Origin: Rheinheimera mangrovi
GTDB taxonomy: Bacteria > Pseudomonadota > Gammaproteobacteria > Enterobacterales > Alteromonadaceae
DNA length: 64,000 nucleotides
Direction: 5' to 3'
Assembly (NCBI RefSeq): GCF_003990335.1
Contig: NZ_CP034683.1
Coordinates: 2,835,501-2,899,500, forward strand
The notes under the pieces were generated by a model. The model searched no databases, was not told the origin of the DNA, and saw only the letters and a program-made list of their open reading frames with translations. Each line of letters starts with the position of its first letter. Positions within the stretch are counted from its first letter, which is position 1. Positions 27,001-35,715 of this stretch are shown here, piece after piece. The translations under genes and the position numbers were made by a program.

Positions 27001-27108
27001 CCAGTGCTTGATGTCAAAATCATAAATAGAACCAGCCTGACCCTGACCGGATGCAGCAACAGAAAAAAAGGCTAAAAAAACCAGCAGCGCAAAACGCACA
27101 GAAATCAC
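24064..27108 (-). CDS. Periplasmic propeller sensor with degenerate GGDEF domain
   Basis: A 1014-residue membrane protein. A signal peptide (about 1-22) leads into a long periplasmic region of two-component-regulator propeller repeats (about 30-640), for example GLSSNSVRAISQDQQGYMWI and YMWVGTKAGLSGF. A Y_Y_Y domain (about 665-745, FRYQLKGFDQEW) follows, then one membrane helix (about 755-775) and a coiled coil. The GGDEF domain is at about 812-966. Its signature is AGEQF (residues 887-891) instead of GG[D/E]EF: the first Gly is Ala and the last metal-binding Glu is Gln, so cyclase activity is doubtful. Domain order matches hybrid sensors in which a GGDEF output replaces a kinase. GTG at 27108 is used; the start is uncertain. 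Confidence 0.88.
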   Translation of the reverse strand: MISVRFALLVFLAFFSVAASGQGQAGSIYDFDIKHWNSADGLSSNSVRAISQDQQGYMWIGTLYGLNRFDGHHFTQFSTKTSRQLASNSINKLLLDQQGYMWVGTKAGLSGFNPQSLKFDRYPILAEVTSIVEVAPDELWVAAENLFKVKQGKVSRINSIKEAVVQMEIAGDSVFVSTARHLYKLSPQGETEQIALPDELQQHPLYDLNWFNDTLHFASESGYFHLDKTQQIVRCAINGVDNTAIYKLFRDSSGNDWISGYNKLYHHHAGQEWQHISSEELGSSPWFSDIFEDRDHNIWMASFSEGLYRASPGKMRRVVGAGQQDVVVRSVRYSARLNSLLVATQTNVGLLKANQDFLELVDHQSLGQSTVFDLFDRNNQLWLGTDSGLLLYNFDDRSVSRPFQELASSAIRVVQPDADKGLWFGGANGLYHYDGKTLQAAPFNADLESGFVTVIEHQGPDLLVGTTSGLYWYQQEKLNRVGLGTPLFGAYITSVLTLPDQQLLVATLDDGLFIKTAQGQWQQYDSSNGLPLDPVISLWYDKDRNYLWASSLKGVFRFKPPAANDNGKVLSFELILSPYDRQLGTAPGRCCNGAGHSKVANWQGQLWYPSLKGLVAVPLQLTMAPDRALQPLLQDVTGQKSYSLLPDQHQLVLETSDRNISIRYSALEFIKANAIEFRYQLKGFDQEWQQVGQRREAIYTNLPPGRYQFVVQARYSSQLWTELQQLQLDLVVPRLFTETVVYKGLWALLVVLALYGLAWLWRRNAVMQQQELSKLVRLRTVELENSNSRLSELNEQLSQLTHKDTLTGLRNRRFLFEQLPKDVEQYQHNRDAMLQQGKCIALLQLDMDNFKSINDLYGNSAGDSVLQQISGLLLRESRGADYVVRYAGEQFVLVLRDVEFSTVREVALQLNQLVANANFQIPDGRTVSLTCSIGYSCFPLELLGGQLISWEISLQLSEIALRKVKQSGRNGCATLGFDPQVDAFEFEDSGHIDVQIEKLLADGVAWFEVKSYRP

Positions 27109-27131
27109 CAGGTTGCAGGGAAAAATTTATA

Positions 27132-27626
27132 TTAACTAAAAGCTTGCCACTGCACCAGCGCGAAGAGAATGAGCCAGCTAAAGAAACCAGCCAGCATATC
27201 GTCAATCATAATACCAAAGCCGCCGTGGATTTTTTTATCCAGCAAACGAATAGGCCAAGGTTTGACGATATCAAAAAAGCGGAAAAGTAAAAAACCAGCC
27301 AGAAGGTACTGCCATTCAAATGGGATACACCACATAGCCAGGCTATACCCCGCGACTTCATCCCAGACAATGGCGCCGTGATCATGTTCACCAATGTCTT
27401 TGGCTGTCTGGCCACAGACATAACAACCCAACACAAAAGCAAACAACACCCAGATCAATCCAAGCTGTGGGCTGACTAAAGATTGCAGATAAATTAAAGG
27501 TATAGCGGCTAATGTACCAAAAGTACCAGGCGCTTTTGGCGCCAGACCGGAACCAAACCCCAATGCAAGAAAATGGGTCCACTTTCTCAGATCAAATTTA
27601 GCTTTAGCGTGTTGAGTAGATGCCAT
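27132..27626 (-). CDS. pgpA: Phosphatidylglycerophosphatase A
   Basis: PgpA dephosphorylates phosphatidylglycerol phosphate in the inner membrane. The 164-residue protein carries the PgpA landmarks GFGSGLAPKAPGTFGTLAA, WDEVAGY and RFFDIVKPWPI followed by GFGIMIDDMLAG with the catalytic aspartates. Its start overlaps the thiL stop (shared base at 27626), making it the last gene of the rib-nusB-thiL operon, as in many gammaproteobacteria. Confidence 0.96.
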   Translation of the reverse strand: MASTQHAKAKFDLRKWTHFLALGFGSGLAPKAPGTFGTLAAIPLIYLQSLVSPQLGLIWVLFAFVLGCYVCGQTAKDIGEHDHGAIVWDEVAGYSLAMWCIPFEWQYLLAGFLLFRFFDIVKPWPIRLLDKKIHGGFGIMIDDMLAGFFSWLILFALVQWQAFS

Positions 27627-28585
27627 TAAAAGTGCTCAAAGCCCTGATGCTGGTATACAAAAGGCAAATCCCCTTGCTTAAATTCCAGCTTGCCGACCGC
27701 ACCGGTAATGCGGCCAATGCAAGTCACTGGCACACCGTAAGGAGATAACAACACTTCCAAAGAACCACGGCGGTTTTCTGGCACGGTGAACAACAATTCG
27801 TAGTCTTCACCGCCTGACAAAGCATATCGCAATGCTTGTTCCGCACTGCAGCTGTCTTTGAGCGCCTGCGACATCGGCAATTTGCTGACATCCACCACAG
27901 CCCCGACTTTGGAGCGGCGTAAAATATGCGGCAAATCGCCCGCTAAACCGTCAGATACATCCATGGCAGAACTTGCGATATTACGCAGCGCCTGACCTAA
28001 AGCCACACGGGCTGTTGGGTAGTGGAACCGTTGCAGAATATGAGCCCGGTGCTTTTTACTGACTTCAACCTGCTCCTGAACCAACTTTAAACCTAAAGCT
28101 GCATCACCTAAAGTGCCAGTCACATACAGATAATCACCATTCTGAGCGCCAGCGCGGGTAATGGCTTTGCCTTTAGGCACTAAGCCTTTGGCAATCATGG
28201 TTAAACTTAAGGGCCCGCGGGTGGTATCACCACCTATCAGCTGGCAATTGTAGTAATCCGCTGTTTCGCTTAAGCCTTCAGCAAAAGCGGTTAACCAGTC
28301 TTCATCCACTTTTGGCAAAGTTAAAGCAAGTGACAACCAACAAGGTTCAGCCCCCATAGCAGCCAAATCGCTGACATTCACTGCCACCAATTTATGCCCA
28401 AGCGAGCGCGGATCGACATCCGGGAAAAAATGGATACCTTCGACCATGCTGTCGGTGGTGATCACCAGATCACAGCCTTCGCGCACCTGCACCACAGCAC
28501 CATCGTCGCCAATACCAATGGCAACGTCAGTGCGTTTACGGCCCGCTTCGGCAAAACAACGTTGAATTAACTCAAATTCACCCAT
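27626..28585 (-). CDS. thiL: Thiamine-monophosphate kinase
   Basis: ThiL phosphorylates thiamine monophosphate to the diphosphate cofactor. The 319-residue protein starts MGEFELIQRCF and has the ATP/metal-binding IGDDGAVV, TTDSMVEGIHF, NVSDLAAMGAEP and MDVSDGLAGDL segments of the PurM-like ATPase family. The start codon is immediately preceded by a T run that belongs to a terminator-like hairpin (28585-28608), and no ordinary ribosome site is visible, so its expression may be attenuated relative to nusB. It overlaps pgpA by one base. Confidence 0.96.
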   Translation of the reverse strand: MGEFELIQRCFAEAGRKRTDVAIGIGDDGAVVQVREGCDLVITTDSMVEGIHFFPDVDPRSLGHKLVAVNVSDLAAMGAEPCWLSLALTLPKVDEDWLTAFAEGLSETADYYNCQLIGGDTTRGPLSLTMIAKGLVPKGKAITRAGAQNGDYLYVTGTLGDAALGLKLVQEQVEVSKKHRAHILQRFHYPTARVALGQALRNIASSAMDVSDGLAGDLPHILRRSKVGAVVDVSKLPMSQALKDSCSAEQALRYALSGGEDYELLFTVPENRRGSLEVLLSPYGVPVTCIGRITGAVGKLEFKQGDLPFVYQHQGFEHF

Positions 28586-28608
28586 AAAAAAGCCGACTTA
28601 CGCCGGCT
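28585..28608 (-). terminator. Terminator-like hairpin abutting the thiL start
   Basis: On the minus strand AGCCG (28608-28604) pairs with CGGCT (28595-28591) around GCGTAAGT and is followed directly by TTTTTT and the thiL ATG. The stem is short but GC-rich and the T run is good, so partial termination between nusB and thiL is plausible. Confidence 0.55.
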
Positions 28609-28617
28609 CTCCATTTT

Positions 28618-29031
28618 TTATTCGGTTCGCAGGCGTTTGACGGCTTTATCAAGTATGCCGTTGACAAACTTGTGGCTGTCATCGGCAGCAAAGGCTTTCG
28701 CCAGTTCGATGGCTTCGTTGATCACCACCTTATACGGCACATCCAGACGGTATTTAAGCTCGTAAGCGGAGACACGTAATATGGCTTTTTCGACCAGATC
28801 AATTTCTTCAAATGGACGGTCTAAAAAGGGTTTTACCGCTTCATCCAATACAGGATGATTCACAGCCACACCACGTAAAATATCCTGGAAATAGCCCACG
28901 TCCAGGTGTTTGGTGTTTTGTTCCAGCAATAACTGCTGTTCAATATCACCAATAGGGTTCTTGCTGACTTGCCAGCTATAAACTCCCTGAACGGCCAAAG
29001 AACGGGCTAAACGACGTGCATTAGGTTTCAT
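28618..29031 (-). CDS. nusB: Transcription antitermination factor NusB
   Basis: NusB binds boxA RNA with NusE and supports rRNA antitermination. The ATG at 29031 gives [20 protein letters not shown], which aligns with the known N-terminus, and AGGA lies seven bases upstream; an upstream TTG codon is less likely. The C-terminal part has [19 protein letters not shown] and [10 protein letters not shown]. The 137-residue length is normal. It follows ribH after nine bases, the usual arrangement. Confidence 0.96.
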   Translation of the reverse strand: MKPNARRLARSLAVQGVYSWQVSKNPIGDIEQQLLLEQNTKHLDVGYFQDILRGVAVNHPVLDEAVKPFLDRPFEEIDLVEKAILRVSAYELKYRLDVPYKVVINEAIELAKAFAADDSHKFVNGILDKAVKRLRTE

Positions 29032-29040
29032 CAACAAATC

Positions 29041-29505
29041 CTACAACTGAGAGAGAACGTTTACCATTTCCAGCGAGGACATCGCTGCTTCTGCGCCTTT
29101 ATTGCCCATTTTGGTACCTGCACGCTCAACAGCCTGCTCGATACTGTCTACAGTCAATACGCCAAAAGCAACAGGAATACTGTGCTGCATCATCACCTGA
29201 GCCAGGCCCTTGGTGCATTCACCCGCCACGTATTCAAAATGAGGTGTACCACCGCGGATCACAGCACCTAAGGCGATGATCGCGTCATACTTACCACTGG
29301 CTGCAACTTTTTGTACAGCTAATGGCATTTCAAAAGCGCCAGGGATACGAACCACAGTGATGTCTTGATCAGCGATGTCGCCGACACGCTTTAAGGTATC
29401 TACAGCGCCGTCTAACAAACTTTCGACAATAAAGCTGTTGAATCTGGCCACAACGATGGCAAATTTTTTACCTTTAGCGGTTAAGCCTGCTTCAATTACC
29501 TGCAT
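29041..29505 (-). CDS. ribH: 6,7-dimethyl-8-ribityllumazine synthase
   Basis: RibH condenses the ribitylamino pyrimidine with 3,4-dihydroxybutanone phosphate to lumazine. The 154-residue protein has the family features [51 protein letters not shown] and [15 protein letters not shown] lies six bases before the ATG. It is followed by nusB and preceded by ribBX with a 129-base spacer that could hold an internal promoter. Confidence 0.97.
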   Translation of the reverse strand: MQVIEAGLTAKGKKFAIVVARFNSFIVESLLDGAVDTLKRVGDIADQDITVVRIPGAFEMPLAVQKVAASGKYDAIIALGAVIRGGTPHFEYVAGECTKGLAQVMMQHSIPVAFGVLTVDSIEQAVERAGTKMGNKGAEAAMSSLEMVNVLSQL

Positions 29506-29600
29506 TGGAGGTCCTTATTGCATATTTGCTGCAAAAAAATGGTTTTAAACACCAGAATTCAAAAAAACGGGCGCCATGATAACACAAGATTGCCCGTCCC

Positions 29601-29621
29601 CTGCTACTGTTTCTGTAGCAG
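29601..29621 (-). repeat. Small stem-loop between ribBX and ribH
   Basis: CTGCTAC (29601-29607) and GTAGCAG (29615-29621) pair over seven bases with a seven-base loop, 14 bases after the ribBX stop. No T run follows on the minus strand, so it is more likely a processing or stability element than a terminator. Confidence 0.35.
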
Positions 29622-29634
29622 TTGTTACAGTGTC

Positions 29635-30744
29635 TTATTCAGACACATAGTCCACGACTTCCAGACCAAAACCTGACAAGGCATGGTATTTTTTCGGCGC
29701 GCTTAACAAGCGCATTTTTTTCACGCCTAAACTGGCCAGAATTTGTGAACCTACACCCACATTACGTGAGGTACCTTTCCACAGATCGGTCTTGGCTTTT
29801 TCGCCTTTATCTTCGGCTTCAAAGTTTTGCACCATCTGTACCAGCTCTTCACTGCTTTCGTTTTTACCTAAAAGCACCAGCACTCCACCTTCATCGGCAA
29901 TACGCTTCATCGCACAGTGCAACGAAAAACTGCGATTAGCGCCGCGGTCGGATAACAACAAATCACTGAAGGTATTATGTAAATGCACACGGACTAAGGT
30001 CGGCTGTTCTGCTTCAACTACACCTTTGACCAGAGCAAAATGAATTTGATTGTCGATGGTGTCACGGAAAGTGACGAGATTAAACTCACCAAATTCAGTA
30101 GGTAATTGGCAGCTGGCGACTTGTTCTATTGTGGTTTCATGTAGATTCCGGTATTCAATTAAATCGGCGATGGTGCCAATTTTAATACCGTGTTTTTGAG
30201 CAAAAATTTCTAAATCAGGGCGACGCGCCATAGTGCCGTCTTCATTTAAAATTTCAACAATCATTGCCGCGGGTTCTAAACCTGCCATACGGGCTAAATC
30301 ACAACCTGCTTCCGTGTGACCAGCGCGCACTAAAACACCACCGTCCTGAGCCATCAGCGGGAAGATATGACCCGGATAAACGATATCTGTCGGCTTGGCA
30401 TCACGGGCTACAGCGGCTTTAACTGTGCGGGCGCGGTCGGCTGCTGAAATACCGGTAGTGACACCTTCTGCCGCTTCAATAGACAAGGTAAAGGCGGTAG
30501 AGAATGGCGATAAGTTTTTATCCACCATCAGCGGTAACTTTAACTGCTCGCAGCGTTTTTTCGTCAGCGTTAAACAAATTAAACCACGGCCATGAGTGGC
30601 CATAAAATTCACAGCATCAGGCGTGACGTATTCAGCCGCCATCACTAAATCGCCTTCGTTTTCACGGTCTTCGTCATCCATCAGAATAACCATTTTACCC
30701 TGACGAATATCTTCAATAATTTCTGCTGGTGTATTCAGTTGCAT
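29635..30744 (-). CDS. ribB: 3,4-dihydroxy-2-butanone 4-phosphate synthase with degenerate cyclohydrolase-II-like domain (RibBX)
   Basis: The N-terminal domain (about 1-205) is a complete RibB, with [26 protein letters not shown] and [17 protein letters not shown], and makes the four-carbon unit of riboflavin from ribulose 5-phosphate. The C-terminal domain (about 210-369) has the GTP cyclohydrolase II fold but lacks the zinc-binding cysteines and the catalytic CLTGD-type segment; the corresponding stretch reads [18 protein letters not shown]. This is the RibBX variant described in Proteobacteria, so a separate RibA should exist elsewhere. No FMN riboswitch is visible upstream. Confidence 0.92.
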   Translation of the reverse strand: MQLNTPAEIIEDIRQGKMVILMDDEDRENEGDLVMAAEYVTPDAVNFMATHGRGLICLTLTKKRCEQLKLPLMVDKNLSPFSTAFTLSIEAAEGVTTGISAADRARTVKAAVARDAKPTDIVYPGHIFPLMAQDGGVLVRAGHTEAGCDLARMAGLEPAAMIVEILNEDGTMARRPDLEIFAQKHGIKIGTIADLIEYRNLHETTIEQVASCQLPTEFGEFNLVTFRDTIDNQIHFALVKGVVEAEQPTLVRVHLHNTFSDLLLSDRGANRSFSLHCAMKRIADEGGVLVLLGKNESSEELVQMVQNFEAEDKGEKAKTDLWKGTSRNVGVGSQILASLGVKKMRLLSAPKKYHALSGFGLEVVDYVSE

Positions 30745-30774
30745 ACTTCACCTCAGGCCCCGGGCCTTACTGCG

Positions 30775-31425
30775 TTATAAAAAACCACGTTGTTGCAATA
30801 AATCCATAGTCACGCCTTTACTGCCAGCCCCTTCCCGGCCCTGCAGCAAACGTTCTAAATAACGCGCTATTAAATCCACTTCCAGATGCACCTGACTGCC
30901 TGCTTTAAGGTTCATCAAAGTGGTTTCCCGTGCCGTATGAGGCACTATGGTTAAACGAAAAGCGCTAGCACTTAATTCATTGACGGTCAGGCTGATGCCA
31001 TCCACCGTAATAGAGCCTTTTTCAGCGATGTAATGCGCTAAGTCTTTTGGCATTTTTATCCAGATTTGCCAGGCTTCGCCAAACTTCTCAATTTTTTCAA
31101 CACTGCTGATACCATCTACATGGCCGCTGACCAGATGTCCGCCTAAGCGCCCGGTCGCCAGCAAGGCTTTTTCCAGGTTCAGTAACTGACCTTCTTTGTA
31201 CTGGCCAAACAAAGTCCGTTTAACAGTTTCACCTGACACATCGGCATTAAAACTTTTGCCATCTAGTGCTGTAACGGTCAAACAGACGCCATTACTGGCA
31301 ATGCTATCGCCAAGTTTGACATCAGAAAAGTCCAGACTGTCGGATTCAATGGTCAGCTTTAAATCCACACCAGACGCTTTAATGGCGCTCACCCGACCCG
31401 TCGCTTCGATTATTCCGGTAAACAT
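30775..31425 (-). CDS. ribE: Riboflavin synthase alpha chain
   Basis: RibE (called ribC in E. coli) dismutates two lumazine molecules to riboflavin. The 216-residue protein starts MFTGIIEATGRVSAI and has two homologous lumazine-binding halves (SNGVCLTVTALDG and VDGISLTVNELS). The markers GDSIASNGVCLTV and GHLVSGHVDG are intact. It overlaps the end of ribD by 16 bases and is followed by ribBX after 30 bases. Confidence 0.97.
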   Translation of the reverse strand: MFTGIIEATGRVSAIKASGVDLKLTIESDSLDFSDVKLGDSIASNGVCLTVTALDGKSFNADVSGETVKRTLFGQYKEGQLLNLEKALLATGRLGGHLVSGHVDGISSVEKIEKFGEAWQIWIKMPKDLAHYIAEKGSITVDGISLTVNELSASAFRLTIVPHTARETTLMNLKAGSQVHLEVDLIARYLERLLQGREGAGSKGVTMDLLQQRGFL

Positions 31426-32534
31426 GGCTCTAACCTTGCTGTTAATTTTAAATCAGGCCCCAGTGTCTCGACTGAAGTCCATACAAAATGCTGAGCCTCT
31501 GAAAGCTCACTGTAATTCGGTAACTGCAGCATGGCTTTGGCTTTATCACCTAACAGCACGGGGGCCTGATAAACAATAAGTTCGTCCACTAACCCTGCCT
31601 GCCACAAAGAACCTGCCAGCACAGCACCGGCTTCAACCCACAGGTCGTTGATGTTTTCTGCTGCGAGTACAGTCATTAATTCATTTAAATTCAGTCCTGA
31701 CTCAACAGCATTCAGCCCAATAAAACGCACTTGTGGATGTTCAAATGCCGGTTTGAATTGCTTGTCATGCACCAGCACTATGGGGCCATTTTGCGAAAAC
31801 AAAAGCTCCTGGCCTGTTAATTTAAGGTTGCGGTCCAAAATCACCCGTACTGGCTGACGCACAGAGCCATCGTCCAAAGACGGTATGGCCAAGCCTTCAG
31901 AGCGCACTGTTAAACGGGCATTGTCTGCAAGCACAGTAGTCGCAGTCGATAAAATGGCATGAGCCTGAGCTCGCATCAACTGCACGTCAGAGCGGGACTG
32001 CGCCGAGCTTATCCATTGGCTTTTGCCATTGGCAAGCGCAATGCGCCCATCCAGACTGGTGGCAAGTTTAAGCCGGATATAAGGTTTTTGCCGCTCCATC
32101 CGGCTTAAAAAGCCTGGATTTAATGCCCGGGCTTGACCTTCTAACAAACCAACCTGCACTTCGATGCCTGCATCTTGCAGAATTTGAATACCACGCCCAG
32201 CCACTAAAGGATTAGGATCCAGCATAGCCACTATGACTTTTTTCACACCAGCGTTTACCAGTGCCAAAGCACAAGGACCAGTGCGACCATAATGACTACA
32301 AGGCTCTAAAGTGACGTAACAGGTTGCACCTAAAGCAAGATGTTCAGCTTGACGTAAAGCAAAAACCTCAGCATGTGGACCACCGGCCTGACGATGATAA
32401 CCTTCACCTACTATCTCGCCATCGCGGACTACGACAGAGCCAACATTTGGGTTAGGGGCTGTGGTAAAACGGCCTTGCTGGGCAAGCTCAATAGCGCGTG
32501 CCATATAATGATGATCGAGTTCAGTAAAGCTCAC
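31410..32534 (-). CDS. ribD: Bifunctional pyrimidine deaminase/reductase RibD
   Basis: RibD deaminates and then reduces the product of GTP cyclohydrolase II in riboflavin synthesis. The N-terminal zinc deaminase domain contains GGPHAEVFAL and TLEPCSHYGRTGPC; the C-terminal reductase domain (about 150-370) has LKLATSLDGRIAL and a late TSxExx-like nucleotide site. GTG at 32534 directly follows the nrdR stop and gives a start (MSFTELDHHYMARAIELAQQ) that aligns well with known RibD. The 374-residue length is typical. Confidence 0.96.
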   Translation of the reverse strand: MSFTELDHHYMARAIELAQQGRFTTAPNPNVGSVVVRDGEIVGEGYHRQAGGPHAEVFALRQAEHLALGATCYVTLEPCSHYGRTGPCALALVNAGVKKVIVAMLDPNPLVAGRGIQILQDAGIEVQVGLLEGQARALNPGFLSRMERQKPYIRLKLATSLDGRIALANGKSQWISSAQSRSDVQLMRAQAHAILSTATTVLADNARLTVRSEGLAIPSLDDGSVRQPVRVILDRNLKLTGQELLFSQNGPIVLVHDKQFKPAFEHPQVRFIGLNAVESGLNLNELMTVLAAENINDLWVEAGAVLAGSLWQAGLVDELIVYQAPVLLGDKAKAMLQLPNYSELSEAQHFVWTSVETLGPDLKLTARLEPCLPE

Positions 32535-32987
32535 TTAGTTGTCTCCAAGCCGGGCTATTTCCTCACCGAACTCGCGGATATCTTTAAAAGAACGATAGAC
32601 TGAGGCAAACCGCACATAAGCCACTTTATCCAGCTTCACCAGCTCATCCATAATCAAAGTGCCCAATAACTGGCTTGGCACTTCACGTTCACCTGTGGCG
32701 CGTAATAAGCTCTCCACTTTGCTGATCAGCGATTCAATCTGCTCTGTAGGTACAGGACGTTTTTCCAGTGAACGCATCACGCCACTGCGCAACTTAGCTT
32801 CGTTATAAGGCTCGCGGGAGCCATCGCGTTTTACAATACGAGGCATCACCAGTTCAGCAGCTTCAAAGGTGGTAAAACGTTCGTGGCAGGCGCCACATTC
32901 ACGTCGTCTTTTTACTTGAGACCCATCCGCTACTAAGCGGGAATCTATAACTTTGGTATCGTCGGCACGACAAAAAGGACAAAACAC
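32535..32987 (-). CDS. nrdR: Transcriptional repressor NrdR
   Basis: NrdR represses ribonucleotide reductase genes in response to ATP/dATP. The 150-residue protein has an N-terminal zinc ribbon (CPFC at residues 3-6 and CGAC near 31-34) and an ATP-cone domain (about 49-139) beginning [16 protein letters not shown]. It is the first gene of the rib-nus-thi-pgp operon and lies 75 bases after glyA, behind the glyA terminator. The conserved nrdR-ribD order supports the assignment. Confidence 0.97.
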   Translation of the reverse strand: MFCPFCRADDTKVIDSRLVADGSQVKRRRECGACHERFTTFEAAELVMPRIVKRDGSREPYNEAKLRSGVMRSLEKRPVPTEQIESLISKVESLLRATGEREVPSQLLGTLIMDELVKLDKVAYVRFASVYRSFKDIREFGEEIARLGDN

Positions 32988-32998
32988 GGAATTTCTCC

Positions 32999-33025
32999 GA
33001 AAAAAATGGCCGCATTAAGCGGCCA
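32999..33025 (-). terminator. Rho-independent terminator of glyA
   Basis: TGGCCGC (33007-33013) and GCGGCCA (33019-33025) form a seven-base GC-rich stem with loop ATTAA. On the minus strand it is followed by seven T. It separates glyA from nrdR. Confidence 0.88.
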
Positions 33026-33062
33026 TCATAACACTCTATCTTTGTTCAGTCATAGCTGGCAA

Positions 33063-34316
33063 TCAGGCATAAACCGGTAAACGGCCACAAACTTCAGACA
33101 CCTGCGCACGTACTTTGTCAATAACGCCAGCATCACCGCGGCTGTCCAGTACGTCACAAATCAGGCTGGCAACCAAACGGGCTTCTGCTTCTTTAAAACC
33201 ACGGCGGGTAATAGCAGGAGTACCGATACGTAAGCCACTGGTCACGAAAGGAGAACGCGGGTCATTTGGCACAGAGTTTTTGTTCACTGTGATATGGGCC
33301 TGGCCTAACCAAGCATCCGCTTCTTTACCTGTGATGTCTTTGTCGATTAAATCCATCAGGAATAAGTGGTTTTGCGTACCGCCAGACACGATTTTATAAC
33401 CACGTTTGATCATTTCATCGCACATAGCTACAGCATTTTTCAGTACTTGTTGCTGGTAAACTTTAAATTCTGGTTGCAGCGCTTCTTTGAAAGCTACAGC
33501 TTTAGCGGCAATCACATGCATTAAAGGACCACCCTGACCACCAGGGAAAACTGCAGAATTCAGTTTCTTTTCGATCTCTTCGTTTTTGCGGGCAAGAATT
33601 AAGCCACCACGAGGACCGGCTAAAGTTTTGTGAGTAGTAGTTGTTACAACATCAGCAACTGGCACCGGGTTTGGATACAACCCAGCCGCAACTAAACCAG
33701 CAACGTGAGCCATGTCCACCATCAGGTAGGCACCCACTTTATCCGCGATTTCACGGAATTTCTGCCAATCGATAATACCTGAATAAGCAGAGAAACCTGC
33801 GATGATTAGTTTTGGTTTGTGCTCCAGTGCTAAAGCTTCTACCTGAGCATAATCAATAACACCAGTTTCAGGGTGCAGACCATATTGCACAGCTTTGTAC
33901 AACTTACCTGAAGAGCTGACGGTAGCACCGTGAGTTAAGTGACCACCGTGCGCCAGACTCATACCTAAAATGGTATCGCCTGCGTTTAATAAAGCTAAAA
34001 ATACTGCAGAGTTAGCCTGAGAGCCTGAGTGCGGTTGCACGTTTGCGTAATCGGCACCAAACAATTCTTTCGCACGGGCGATAGCTAAGTCTTCAGCCAC
34101 GTCCACGTACTCACAACCACCGTAATAACGCTTATGCGGGTAACCTTCAGCATATTTGTTAGTTAACTGAGACCCCTGAGCCTGCAACACGCGTGGGCTG
34201 GCATAGTTTTCAGAAGCGATCAGCTCGATGTGATCTTCCTGACGTTGGGTTTCGTTGGTAATGGATTGCCATAATTCCGGATCAAAATCGGCAATGTTCA
34301 TTTCGCGCTTTAACAT
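33063..34316 (-). CDS. glyA: Serine hydroxymethyltransferase
   Basis: GlyA converts serine and tetrahydrofolate to glycine and methylene-tetrahydrofolate with PLP. The 417-residue protein starts [16 protein letters not shown] as in E. coli. The PLP lysine is in [15 protein letters not shown], and [12 protein letters not shown] and GGHLTHG are conserved. GGGAG precedes the ATG. A candidate -10 TAGAAT with a GC-rich discriminator lies about 60 bases upstream. It is divergent from dinB. Confidence 0.98.
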   Translation of the reverse strand: MLKREMNIADFDPELWQSITNETQRQEDHIELIASENYASPRVLQAQGSQLTNKYAEGYPHKRYYGGCEYVDVAEDLAIARAKELFGADYANVQPHSGSQANSAVFLALLNAGDTILGMSLAHGGHLTHGATVSSSGKLYKAVQYGLHPETGVIDYAQVEALALEHKPKLIIAGFSAYSGIIDWQKFREIADKVGAYLMVDMAHVAGLVAAGLYPNPVPVADVVTTTTHKTLAGPRGGLILARKNEEIEKKLNSAVFPGGQGGPLMHVIAAKAVAFKEALQPEFKVYQQQVLKNAVAMCDEMIKRGYKIVSGGTQNHLFLMDLIDKDITGKEADAWLGQAHITVNKNSVPNDPRSPFVTSGLRIGTPAITRRGFKEAEARLVASLICDVLDSRGDAGVIDKVRAQVSEVCGRLPVYA

Positions 34317-34524
34317 GCTTGCTCCCAGGTGGCCAAAAGGGCCAGGCTATTTACAAAAAAACTGCGCGCATTCTACATGGAATCCGCTAAATATGCAGCT
34401 ATAAAGTAGCCATCTAAACATCTAAAGTGGGTTTTGCTATGTCTGGTCGGCTGAGTAGAGCAATCAACTGTAAATATAACCAGTAACCGCCTTTACAAAA
34501 AACAAAAACTAGTCAATTATGTAG

Positions 34525-34540
34525 CTGTATAAACCAACAG
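34525..34540 (+). promoter_or_regulatory. LexA box of dinB
   Basis: CTGTATAAACCAACAG has both perfect LexA half-sites (CTGT and ACAG) separated by eight bases. It ends ten bases before the dinB ATG, so LexA bound here would block transcription. This places dinB in the SOS regulon, as in E. coli. Confidence 0.85.
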
Positions 34541-34550
34541 TGCTTTGTAA

Positions 34551-35603
34551 ATGAAAAAAATCATTCATATCGACATGGACTGTTTTTTCGCTGCAGTAGA
34601 GATGCGGGACAGGCCGGATTGGCGCAATATTCCTCTGGCTATAGGCGGCAGTCGCACCGAGCGTGGTGTGATCAGCACCTGTAACTACCCTGCCCGCGTC
34701 TATGGCGTGCGTTCTGCCATGCCTACAGGACAAGCCTTAAAGCTCTGCCCTCACCTGTTGTTATTACCTGGCAATATGGAAAAATATAAAGCAGCCAGCT
34801 TGCAAATTCAGGCTATTTTTCATCGATATACCGACAAAGTAGAGCCTTTATCCCTGGATGAAGCTTATTTAGATGTCAGCGACAGCACCTTATTCTCTGG
34901 CAGCGCAACCCGTATTGCAGAAGACATTCGTCGGGTAATTTTTGCCGAAACAGGTTTAACAGCTTCAGCCGGTGTAGCACCAAATAAATTTCTTGCCAAA
35001 ATTGCCAGTGATGAAAATAAACCTGATGGTTTGTTCGTATTACCACCAGACAAAGTCAGCGACTTCGTAAAATTTCTGCCTTTACATAAAATCCCTGGAG
35101 TCGGCAAAAAAACTGCGGAGCGTCTGGCGACTTTAGGTTTTTTTAAGTGTGTGGATATTCAAAACGCACCTTTGCATACACTGGTAAAACACTTCGGCAG
35201 TTTTGCAGAAACCTTAATAGACCGCAGTTTTGGCCGGGACAGTCGCGAGGTACAAAACGATTACCCGCGTAAATCTGTAGCCGTTGAGCATACTTACACT
35301 GAAGATCTGCCTGATCTGGATGCAGGCCAACAAAGCTTATCAGAGCTTTTGCCTAAACTCAGGCGTCGTATTGAACGCTGTGAAGCAACAGCTCATATTC
35401 AAAAGATTGGTATTAAACTGAAATTTGCCGATTTTCAACAAACCACTGTAGAGAAACAACAACCCGAATTGGATATGGCCAGCTTAAAGCAGTTATTAGA
35501 GCAAGCCTGGCACAGGGGGCATGGTAAAAAAGTGCGGCTGGTGGGCATTCATGTTGGATTAAAAGCGCAGGAAGCTCAGGCACAGCTGTCATTAGAGCTT
35601 TGA
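34551..35603 (+). CDS. dinB: DNA polymerase IV
   Basis: DinB is a Y-family translesion polymerase. The 350-residue protein starts MKKIIHIDMDCFFAAVEMRD with the first catalytic Asp at residue 8. The second acidic pair is in SLDEAYLD, and the helix-hairpin-helix IPGVGKKTAERLATLG follows. The C-terminal little-finger domain is present, but the protein ends LSLEL without an evident QxxLF-type clamp motif beyond AQLSLEL, which may itself serve as the clamp-binding end. No ribosome site is seen; that space is taken by the LexA box. Confidence 0.97.
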   Translation: MKKIIHIDMDCFFAAVEMRDRPDWRNIPLAIGGSRTERGVISTCNYPARVYGVRSAMPTGQALKLCPHLLLLPGNMEKYKAASLQIQAIFHRYTDKVEPLSLDEAYLDVSDSTLFSGSATRIAEDIRRVIFAETGLTASAGVAPNKFLAKIASDENKPDGLFVLPPDKVSDFVKFLPLHKIPGVGKKTAERLATLGFFKCVDIQNAPLHTLVKHFGSFAETLIDRSFGRDSREVQNDYPRKSVAVEHTYTEDLPDLDAGQQSLSELLPKLRRRIERCEATAHIQKIGIKLKFADFQQTTVEKQQPELDMASLKQLLEQAWHRGHGKKVRLVGIHVGLKAQEAQAQLSLEL

Positions 35604-35674
35604 TATCAAAGAAAATAATTAATTAGCTTGCCAAAACAGTCAGTTACGGAACAGCACCTCTGAATTTCAGGCAT

Positions 35675-35704
35675 AAAAAAAGCCAACTTAGAGTTGGCTC
35701 TTTT
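35675..35704. terminator. Bidirectional terminator between dinB and csp
   Basis: AGCCAACT (35681-35688) and AGTTGGCT (35692-35699) pair perfectly around TAG. A six-base A run lies before it and CTTTTT after it, so it can terminate both convergent transcripts. Confidence 0.88.
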
Positions 35705-35715
35705 TCAGAAAACTA

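Noticed and set aside
30745..33062. Possible FMN riboswitch in the rib operon leader
   Set aside because: None of the conserved FMN-box blocks is present upstream of nrdR, ribD, ribE or ribBX.
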